48,000 bases of DNA from Campylobacterota bacterium (GTDB lineage Bacteria > Bdellovibrionota > Bacteriovoracia > Bacteriovoracales > Bacteriovoracaceae): assembly GCA_003650125.1 (NCBI GenBank), contig QNFX01000013.1, positions 1 through 48,000 on the forward strand, given 5' to 3'. This document shows, piece after piece, positions 42,425 to 48,000 of the stretch. The notes below the pieces were generated by a model. That model was not told the origin of the DNA and did no database searches. It saw only the letters and a list, made by a program, of their open reading frames with translations. Position 1 is the stretch's first letter, and every line of letters begins with the position of its first letter. The position numbers and the translations under genes were made by a program.

Positions 42425-43882
42425 ATGGCAATTAAATTATCCCAAAATTTAAAGCAGACGCAAACGCTCTTGATGACGCCACAATTGCAGCAGGCCATCA
42501 AGATGCTCACCTTGACCCATATGGAAATGGCCAATGTGATTGCGCATGAGATGACTGAAAACCCTCTTTTAGAAGAAAGAGGAGCTGAAGACTTTGTTAA
42601 CAAAGCTGAAGACCCCAATATAACAAGCCTTGAAAGAGAAGTCCGAGAGGCCGATCCAGACAATTTAATTGAAAAACCTTTAATGACTAATCAAAATGAC
42701 AACTTTGATTGGCAAAATTATTTAAATGCTGATGAATCCGGAAAATTGGCGAGTGGATCTTTTGAGAGAAAATCCATAAATGATTTTCCTAATTATGAAA
42801 ATATGGTTTCAAAGGGGAAGACCTTAGCAGAACATCTCGAATGGCAACTCCGTATGGATCACTTAAATGAGGAAGAATGGAGAATTGCCAATTTTATCAT
42901 TGGAAACATTAATGACGATGGTTATCTGGCAATGCCCTTTGACGAGCTCCTAGAGGAGCTGGAGGCAGATGAGGGGGATGCATTACATGTTTTAGATAAA
43001 ATTCAAAACTTAGACCCTATTGGCTGTGGAGCTCGAAATTTAACCGATTGCCTTTTGGCCCAGGCAACGATTTTGGAAGATCGCTCACCACTAATGGAAA
43101 AGATTATAAAAAATCATTTAGAAGATATTAAGCTTAAGGATTTTTCCAAAATCGTAAAGGAAACGGGAAATAGCTTAGAAGAAGTTAATAACGCTATAGA
43201 AGGTCTTAATCAATTTAATCCAAAACCAGGTAGGTTGATCTCACCTGCAGATATTCAATATGTGGTACCTGATGTTTATATAGTTGAAGTTTCAGGTGAA
43301 TTTGTAGTGGCCGTTAACGAAGAGGGAGTACCAAGACTTAAAATATCAAATATGTATAAAGATTTATTAAAGCAAGAGGTCGGAGGGGCCGAGGTAAAGG
43401 ACTATGTTCAAGATAAATTGAGGTCTGCAGTATGGCTTATAAAGTCCATTGAAAAGAGACAAAAGACAATTTACAGGGTAGCAGAGGCCATTGTAAAACA
43501 TCAACAGGGATTTTTTAAGAAAGGAGTGGAGTATTTAAGACCCTTAACTCTTAAAAAAATAGCGGATGAGATCGGTGTTCATGAGTCAACGGTATCTCGT
43601 GTAACCACTAATAAATATATGCATACTCCTTTAGGAGTTTTTGAATTAAAATACTTTTTCATGTCAGGTGTTGGTGGTACATCAGGAGAAGAAGTTTCAA
43701 GTGAAGTTTTAAAGGTTAAAATAAAAAATCTAATAGAATTAGAAAGTCCCAATAGGCCCTTATCGGATCAAAAGGTTGCCGACCTTCTAGGAAGAGAAGG
43801 AATTAAGGTCGCTAGAAGAACCATTGCTAAGTATCGAGAGTCTTTGGGAATTCTTTCTTCTTCAAAAAGAAAAATTAAATAA
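42425..43882 (+). CDS. rpoN: RNA polymerase sigma-54 factor
   Basis: RpoN directs polymerase to -24/-12 promoters and needs an AAA+ activator. The 485-residue protein has region I, Gln/Leu-rich (LKQTQTLLMTPQLQQAIKML and ENPLLEE), an acidic region II, the core-binding region, an HTH (TLKKIADEIGVHESTVSRVT) and the RpoN box ARRTIAKYRE near the C-terminus. All hallmarks are present. It is in the standard lptB-rpoN-hpf context. The degenerate activator homologue at 1.3 kb is unlikely to be its partner in the usual sense. Confidence 0.97.
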   Translation: MAIKLSQNLKQTQTLLMTPQLQQAIKMLTLTHMEMANVIAHEMTENPLLEERGAEDFVNKAEDPNITSLEREVREADPDNLIEKPLMTNQNDNFDWQNYLNADESGKLASGSFERKSINDFPNYENMVSKGKTLAEHLEWQLRMDHLNEEEWRIANFIIGNINDDGYLAMPFDELLEELEADEGDALHVLDKIQNLDPIGCGARNLTDCLLAQATILEDRSPLMEKIIKNHLEDIKLKDFSKIVKETGNSLEEVNNAIEGLNQFNPKPGRLISPADIQYVVPDVYIVEVSGEFVVAVNEEGVPRLKISNMYKDLLKQEVGGAEVKDYVQDKLRSAVWLIKSIEKRQKTIYRVAEAIVKHQQGFFKKGVEYLRPLTLKKIADEIGVHESTVSRVTTNKYMHTPLGVFELKYFFMSGVGGTSGEEVSSEVLKVKIKNLIELESPNRPLSDQKVADLLGREGIKVARRTIAKYRESLGILSSSKRKIK

Positions 43883-43892
43883 AGGGGGAATT

Positions 43893-44276
43893 ATGGAAGT
43901 TAAAATTACCTTTACCAATATGGAGCATACTCCTTCATTGGATGAAAGGATCAGGAAGAAATCTAAAAAGTTGGAGAAATACCTTGAAGGTAGTGCTGAG
44001 GAAGGTGCGATCTTAAAATGGACCTGTAATGTGAAACCTAACCAGCACGACGTGGAATTAGTTCTTCATGGCCCAAAATTTACTTTTTCATCTAGCGCTA
44101 GCGCGGAAGACCTTTATCACACCTTTGATTTGGTTATAGATAAAATGGAAAAACAATTACAGAAGAAAAAAGATAAGTGGAAAAATCATATTCACCACAA
44201 ACATGAAGAAAAAGTCGAATTTTACGCTAGTAAAGAAGAGGGCTTTGAAGATATCGATACCGAAAAAGAAGATTAA
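43893..44276 (+). CDS. hpf: Ribosome hibernation promoting factor (short HPF)
   Basis: HPF binds the decoding channel of idle ribosomes. From the ATG at 43893 (AAAGGGGG four to five bases upstream) the 127-residue protein has the HPF/YfiA fold (about 1-100: VKITFTNMEHTPSLDERIRKKSKKLEKY, then SASAEDLYHTFDLVIDKMEKQL). A His/Lys-rich stretch and an acidic tail (about 105-127) replace the C-terminal dimerisation domain of long HPF. The longer frame from 43824 lies inside rpoN and is rejected. It overlaps the convergent TerB-like gene by four bases. Confidence 0.92.
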   Translation: MEVKITFTNMEHTPSLDERIRKKSKKLEKYLEGSAEEGAILKWTCNVKPNQHDVELVLHGPKFTFSSSASAEDLYHTFDLVIDKMEKQLQKKKDKWKNHIHHKHEEKVEFYASKEEGFEDIDTEKED

Positions 44277-44788
44277 ATATTTTTCAGGGCCACTAACTTA
44301 TCTAAGACTGTGGCCCTGGCCGATATAAAGTGCTTATGTTCTAGCCGAAGTCCCATATTAATTAACCTAATCTCTTCTGATTCGTTGCCAGTTACTTCAT
44401 GATCACTGGCCGCCATAGCAAAGAGAGTTTCCACTACCCCATATTTTTCATCATTATCCATGAGTTTATTTAACGGATGGCAATACAGGTGATTTTCAAG
44501 TCCTGCTAAATCTTTAATCTCTTCAATCGCTACTTTAGAAATGGCCTCGACCTCTTCTTTATTAAAATTGGTCCAATCGAGTAAGGATTTGCTTATAAAA
44601 TCTTTTTCATTTTCATGAATTTCAAAATCGATATAGGCGACTCTTGCCAGAAGACCGGCAACACAGGCGCACTTTATGAGTTCATCTTCATTTGTACCCG
44701 GTAAAAGCTTAGATATCTTTTGATGTAGCCGGCTGCTTTGATCTATCATTTCTTTATTTGAAGGTTTAAAAATATCCCAAAATTTCAA
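44273..44788 (-). CDS. TerB-like domain protein
   Basis: The 171-residue protein is all-helical and shows two TerB-type acidic helix pairs: CACVAGLLARVAYIDFEIHENE and ETLFAMAASDHEVTGNESEE (the conserved D/E-x-x-V/I-x-x-x-E pattern). TerB-like domains occur in tellurite-resistance, metal-related and membrane-associated complexes, but here no ter genes are nearby, so the role is unknown. Start is TTG at 44788 with AAGGAT about seven bases upstream. Transcription is divergent from clpS. Confidence 0.72.
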   Translation of the reverse strand: MKFWDIFKPSNKEMIDQSSRLHQKISKLLPGTNEDELIKCACVAGLLARVAYIDFEIHENEKDFISKSLLDWTNFNKEEVEAISKVAIEEIKDLAGLENHLYCHPLNKLMDNDEKYGVVETLFAMAASDHEVTGNESEEIRLINMGLRLEHKHFISARATVLDKLVALKNI

Positions 44789-44916
44789 GATTTATATCCT
44801 TTTTTGTTTCTGAAATTAGTATTTTAATACATCGCTAGATTACCGTGTTTTAGTAATTATGTTAAGATTATATTATAGCTATAGACGCGACAAGTAACTT
44901 AAAATTTTAAAGAAAT

Positions 44917-45279
44917 ATGAAAGATCAAAAGGTTGACAAATTTTTTTTGAATCCCATCTTTAGTACAGAAGATGGTGGAGAAGACTATCAATATGAAGAA
45001 GAGGTGATTACTCAGGAGCGAGTAAAAAGACCTAAAATGTATAAAGTTCTACTTCATAATGATGATTACACCACCATGGAGTTTGTAACTCATGTATTGG
45101 AAAAATATTTTTTTAAAACTCCTGAACAGGCCCAGGATATAATGCTGACAGTTCATAGCGAGGGGCAAGGGGTTTGTGGAATTTACACCTTTGAGGTGGC
45201 AGAAACTAAGGCAGCTCAAGTAACCCGTTTAGCAAGGGAAAATGGGCATCCTTTAAAATGTTCTTTTGAAGAGGAATAG
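44917..45279 (+). CDS. clpS: ClpS adaptor for N-degrons
   Basis: ClpS delivers proteins with destabilising N-terminal residues to ClpAP. The 120-residue protein has the recognised core: KVLLHNDDYTTMEFVTHVLEKYF (Asp-Asp of the binding pocket), VHSEGQGVCGIYTFEVAETKA with the pocket His, and a conserved C-terminus NGHPLKCSFEEE. A 35-residue acidic N-terminal tail that can enter the ClpA pore precedes it. The RBS is weak. It lies five bases before clpA, the standard arrangement. Confidence 0.95.
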   Translation: MKDQKVDKFFLNPIFSTEDGGEDYQYEEEVITQERVKRPKMYKVLLHNDDYTTMEFVTHVLEKYFFKTPEQAQDIMLTVHSEGQGVCGIYTFEVAETKAAQVTRLARENGHPLKCSFEEE

Positions 45280-45284
45280 ATCTT

Positions 45285-47618
45285 ATGATCAGTCAAAGAC
45301 TAAATATAATTTTTAATAACGCCATTAAAAAGGCCAATGAATTACAACATGAGTTTTTAACTTTAGAAGGAATCCTATGGGCCCTTTTAGAAGATGAACA
45401 AGTTGTAAATGTGATGAATGAGTGTGGTGGTGATATTGAAGGAATCAAAAAGGAATTAAATGACTTTCTTCTTAACAAAAATAATTTCTCAGTCATCTCA
45501 TCAGAAGATATTGAGAATTTGTCCCAGAGTCAGTTTGATGACGAAAAAATAAAAGATTTGGCCGAGGAATCGGGAATTCGATATCAACCGGAAATAAGTA
45601 TGGCCTTGCAAAGGGTTATTCAACGGGCCGCATTGCATGTGCGATCTTCTAATAAAGAGAAAATAAGAGGTATCAACCTTCTAATTGCGATGTTTCCAGA
45701 AAAAGAAAGCTTTGCCATCTACTTGCTTGAAAAGCAGGGGATCAGAAAGTTTGATGTCATTAAAAGAATTGCCCATAGTCTTGATAGACCAACGAATACT
45801 GAAGACGAATATGAGGTTGAAGTAGGGGAAGGACCATCTACAGCACCTAAAAAGGAAAAATCACCGCTGAGAGATTTTGCTATCAATTTAAATGAAATGG
45901 CAGAAAAGGGCAAAATAGACCCTATTATTGGTAGAGTTTCTGAATTAAAACGAATTTTTCAAATTCTTTGTCGTCGAAGAAAAAATAACCCGATATTGGT
46001 TGGCGAGGCGGGAGTAGGAAAAACTGCCCTTGCTGAAGGACTGGCCTGGTCCATAATTAATAAAAAGGTTCCTTCTTTTTTAGAAGACTCAACAGTATAT
46101 GCCCTAGATTTGGGCTCTCTTTTGGCGGGAACTAAATTTAGAGGAGAGTTCGAAGAAAGACTTAAAGGGGTTATAAAGGAACTAATAAGCAATAAAGAGG
46201 CCGGACATGATTCGATTCTTTTTATCGATGAAATTCATACCTTGATGGGGGCGGGGGCCACTGGTTCAGGAACTGTTGATGCCTCTAACCTTTTAAAGCC
46301 GGCGCTTTCAAATGGACTTATAAGGTGTCTAGGGAGCACAACCTTTGCAGAATACCGGAAATTCATAGAAAAGGATCATGCTTTTAGTCGAAGATTTCAG
46401 AAAATTGATATTAAAGAACCTTCTAATGAGGATACTTATAAAATACTTCAGGGACTTAGGTCTAAGTTTGAGGATCATCATGGAGTCAAATATTCAAATA
46501 AAGTCCTCCGTGAGGCGATAGAACTTTCAGACAGGTATTTAATGGATCGAAAATTTCCAGATAAGGCCATTGATATAATTGATGAGGCCGGTGCGGCCAT
46601 TAATTTACTGCCAAAAAATAGAAGAAAATCCAAGGTTACTGTAAATGATATTGAAAATATTATCTCATCACTTGCCGAGATTCCCAAAAAATCAGTTAGT
46701 GGCACTGATCGAGAACGACTTAAAGATCTGTCTAGCTCTTTAAAGCTTTTAATCTTTGGGCAGGACTCAACAATTGAAAAGCTGTCCGATTCCATCTTGT
46801 TATCTAGATCAGGACTTCGAGAGATCGAAAAACCAATGGGTTGTTTTCTTTTCACAGGGCCTACTGGTGTAGGAAAAACTGAGCTCTCAAAACAATTATC
46901 AGAGGCCTTAAGTATAAAATTCACTAGATTTGATATGTCTGAGTATATGGAAAAACATGCAGTGGCAAAATTGATTGGGGCGCCTCCGGGCTATATTGGT
47001 CATGATGAGGGAGGACTTTTAACCGAAACAATAAAAAAGCATCCGCACTGTGTTTTACTGCTTGATGAGATTGAGAAGGCCCATCCCGATATTTTTAATA
47101 TTTTACTTCAAGTTATGGATCGTGGAGTGCTAACTGATTCTCAAGGCCGAATGAGTGATTTTCGAAATGTTATCCTTATAATGACTACAAATGCAGGGGC
47201 GAAGGAAATGGAGGCCGGAGCAATCGGATTGGGAGCAACAACTAGTAATGTTGATACAAAGAGAGATCAGGCCATAAAGAGCTTCTTTTCACCGGAATTT
47301 AGAAACCGATTAGATGCTATTTTGCACTTTAATAAGCTTTCAGAGGAAAATATCTTTAAAATTGTGGAAAAGTTCCTATTTCAACTTGAAATGAAACTTT
47401 CAGAAAAGAATGTGGAATTAGAAGTTACCGAGGAGCTAAAAAATTGGTTAGGAAAAACAGGGTATGATCCTAAAATGGGAGCAAGACCTATTTCAAGGCT
47501 AATTGACCACAAAATTAAGCGTCCACTTTCTCAAGAAATACTTTTTGGGAAGCTTGAAAATGGTGGAAAGGTAAAAGTTTCCCTACGAAATAACGATGTT
47601 CTCTTCGAATTTGATTAA
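45285..47618 (+). CDS. clpA: ClpA, AAA+ unfoldase of the ClpAP protease
   Basis: ClpA unfolds substrates and feeds them to ClpP (not in this window). The 777-residue protein has a Clp N-domain (about 1-150), AAA1 with Walker A GEAGVGKTALAEG and Walker B SILFIDEIHTLMGAGATG, and AAA2 with Walker A TGPTGVGKTELSKQ and Walker B VLLLDEIEKAHPDIF. The ClpP-docking loop reads GAIGLG (the IGL motif), and there is no ClpB-type coiled-coil middle domain. All of this fits ClpA rather than ClpB or ClpC. The length is close to that of E. coli ClpA (758). Confidence 0.97.
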   Translation: MISQRLNIIFNNAIKKANELQHEFLTLEGILWALLEDEQVVNVMNECGGDIEGIKKELNDFLLNKNNFSVISSEDIENLSQSQFDDEKIKDLAEESGIRYQPEISMALQRVIQRAALHVRSSNKEKIRGINLLIAMFPEKESFAIYLLEKQGIRKFDVIKRIAHSLDRPTNTEDEYEVEVGEGPSTAPKKEKSPLRDFAINLNEMAEKGKIDPIIGRVSELKRIFQILCRRRKNNPILVGEAGVGKTALAEGLAWSIINKKVPSFLEDSTVYALDLGSLLAGTKFRGEFEERLKGVIKELISNKEAGHDSILFIDEIHTLMGAGATGSGTVDASNLLKPALSNGLIRCLGSTTFAEYRKFIEKDHAFSRRFQKIDIKEPSNEDTYKILQGLRSKFEDHHGVKYSNKVLREAIELSDRYLMDRKFPDKAIDIIDEAGAAINLLPKNRRKSKVTVNDIENIISSLAEIPKKSVSGTDRERLKDLSSSLKLLIFGQDSTIEKLSDSILLSRSGLREIEKPMGCFLFTGPTGVGKTELSKQLSEALSIKFTRFDMSEYMEKHAVAKLIGAPPGYIGHDEGGLLTETIKKHPHCVLLLDEIEKAHPDIFNILLQVMDRGVLTDSQGRMSDFRNVILIMTTNAGAKEMEAGAIGLGATTSNVDTKRDQAIKSFFSPEFRNRLDAILHFNKLSEENIFKIVEKFLFQLEMKLSEKNVELEVTEELKNWLGKTGYDPKMGARPISRLIDHKIKRPLSQEILFGKLENGGKVKVSLRNNDVLFEFD

Positions 47619-47878
47619 AAACTTCCTATTTTTTTTGTGTTTTTCTTCTTTTCTTTTTTTTTCTTAATTCATTTTTATTTTTAGGTGCTTACACTTCTTT
47701 TTTACTCAAAAACCGTCAAATTTTTTTAAAAACTTTAGTATTTATTCCTAAATTAATTAAAAAAACTAAATAAATATAAATTTTTGACCGAAGACAAATA
47801 AAATTGGTTTTTTTGTTTGCGTTGAAGAAACTTTATGTTTAACCTATTTATATATAGTTAATAAACCAGGAGGAACGG
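47619..47878. other. 260-base AT-rich intergenic region
   Basis: No gene is visible. The first 50 bases are almost pure pyrimidine on the plus strand (T-rich, C interspersed) and may act as a transcription end, but no hairpin is seen. The right part holds the promoter and Shine-Dalgarno of the histone-like gene. Confidence 0.6.
47822..47850 (+). promoter_or_regulatory. Promoter for the histone-like gene
   Basis: TTGAAG (47822-47827) and TATTTA (47845-47850) with 17-base spacing. AGGAGG (47868-47873) gives a near-ideal Shine-Dalgarno five bases before the ATG, suggesting high expression. Confidence 0.5.
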
Positions 47879-48000
47879 ATGGCCGTTAAAAAGAAAAGAA
47901 AAGTAGCAAAGAAGACTGCTAAGAAAAAGGTAGCGAAGAGAAAAACTACTAAAAAGAGAAAGGTAGCGAAGAGAAAAACTACTAAAAAGAGAAAGGTAGC
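47879..48000 (+). CDS. Lysine-rich histone-H1-like protein, 3' end outside window
   Basis: The first 40 codons encode almost only Lys, Arg, Ala, Val and Thr (MAVKKKRKVAKKTAKKKVAK...). From 47927 the DNA consists of identical 33-base units (47927-47959 and 47960-47992, third started at 47993), each encoding KVAKRKTTKKR. Such repetitive Lys/Ala tails resemble eukaryotic H1 C-terminal tails and the H1-like proteins known in several bacteria, and are expected to bind and condense DNA. A globular domain may lie beyond the window edge. A strong RBS precedes it. Confidence 0.85.
   Translation, partial: MAVKKKRKVAKKTAKKKVAKRKTTKKRKVAKRKTTKKRKV
47927..48000 (+). repeat. Tandem 33-base coding repeats
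   Basis: Two complete units (47927-47959, 47960-47992) and a third cut by the window edge are identical by eye. They encode the 11-residue unit KVAKRKTTKKR. Exact nucleotide identity suggests recent expansion and possible copy-number variation between strains. Confidence 0.85.

Noticed and set aside
43824-43892. Longer start for hpf within rpoN
   Set aside because: The ATG at 43893 has a strong Shine-Dalgarno and matches the conserved HPF N-terminus.
46478-46924. 148-codon frame antisense to clpA
   Set aside because: It is a shadow of the well-conserved AAA+ coding sequence with no independent support.
1-48000. CRISPR arrays, insertion sequences, prophage or integrase genes
   Set aside because: No spaced direct repeats, transposase-like proteins or phage structural genes were seen; nearly all frames belong to recognisable chromosomal families.

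Overview
The window is an AT-rich, gene-dense bacterial chromosome segment with about 50 protein genes and one tRNA. No insertion sequence, prophage, CRISPR array or rRNA was seen. The organism is a motile diderm: it has MotA/MotB, LPS transport genes (lptCA-lptB), a TolB-like protein, lipoproteins with lipoboxes, and sigma-54. The gene content, the low G+C and a lysine-rich histone-H1-like protein at the right edge suggest Bdellovibrionota, perhaps a Bacteriovorax/Halobacteriovorax-like member. That placement is inference from gene content, not from a tree.

Layout. 1-4.6 kb: the 3' part of a TolB-like beta-propeller gene, an enhancer-binding-protein homologue with a degenerate ATPase core, a small basic protein and an HD phosphohydrolase. 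4.66-11.04 kb: a tightly packed cell-wall/division operon, ftsE-ftsX-envC-like-ctpA, continuing into xseA, an M23 lipoprotein and the fluoride channel crcB. 11.04-13.56 kb (minus): punA-cdd-DEDDh exonuclease, nucleoside salvage plus a nuclease. 13.6-16.7 kb: a small membrane protein, a GT4 glycosyltransferase and RNase G. 16.8-21.7 kb: the ribosomal/replication cluster, with S6 and S18 fused in one gene, then a DUF2232 membrane protein, rplI, a strong terminator, dnaB behind a hairpin that buries its ribosome-binding site, and pabB. 21.8-24.6 kb: a small protein, motA-motB and an RluA-type pseudouridine synthase. 24.6-26.2 kb (minus): a membrane-anchored unknown and a DAHP synthase-chorismate mutase fusion. 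26.3-31.4 kb: tldD-tldE and a family-B DNA polymerase (Pol II), followed by grxB on the minus strand. 32.1-35.6 kb: a possible 21-residue membrane microprotein behind a sigma-54-like promoter, tRNA-Arg(CCT), YihY-like, YggT, an unknown, an FtsB/DivIC-like protein and a DUF192 lipoprotein. 35.6-40.6 kb: aspS, an RDD protein and mutS. 40.7-44.8 kb: lptC-lptA fusion, lptB, rpoN, hpf and a TerB-like protein. 44.9-48 kb: clpS-clpA and the start of the histone-like gene.

Most of the window is core housekeeping. I did not find an obvious new defence or mobile system. The points worth a second look are: two domain fusions (S6-S18 and LptC-LptA); a sigma-54 activator homologue that has lost its GAFTGA loop, Walker B acidic residues and arginine fingers; a 14-bp hairpin enclosing the dnaB Shine-Dalgarno; a sigma-54-like promoter with a microprotein beside the tRNA; marked excess of the tetranucleotide GGCC; and 3' overlap of all six convergent gene pairs, four of them by exactly four bases with shared complementary stop codons.
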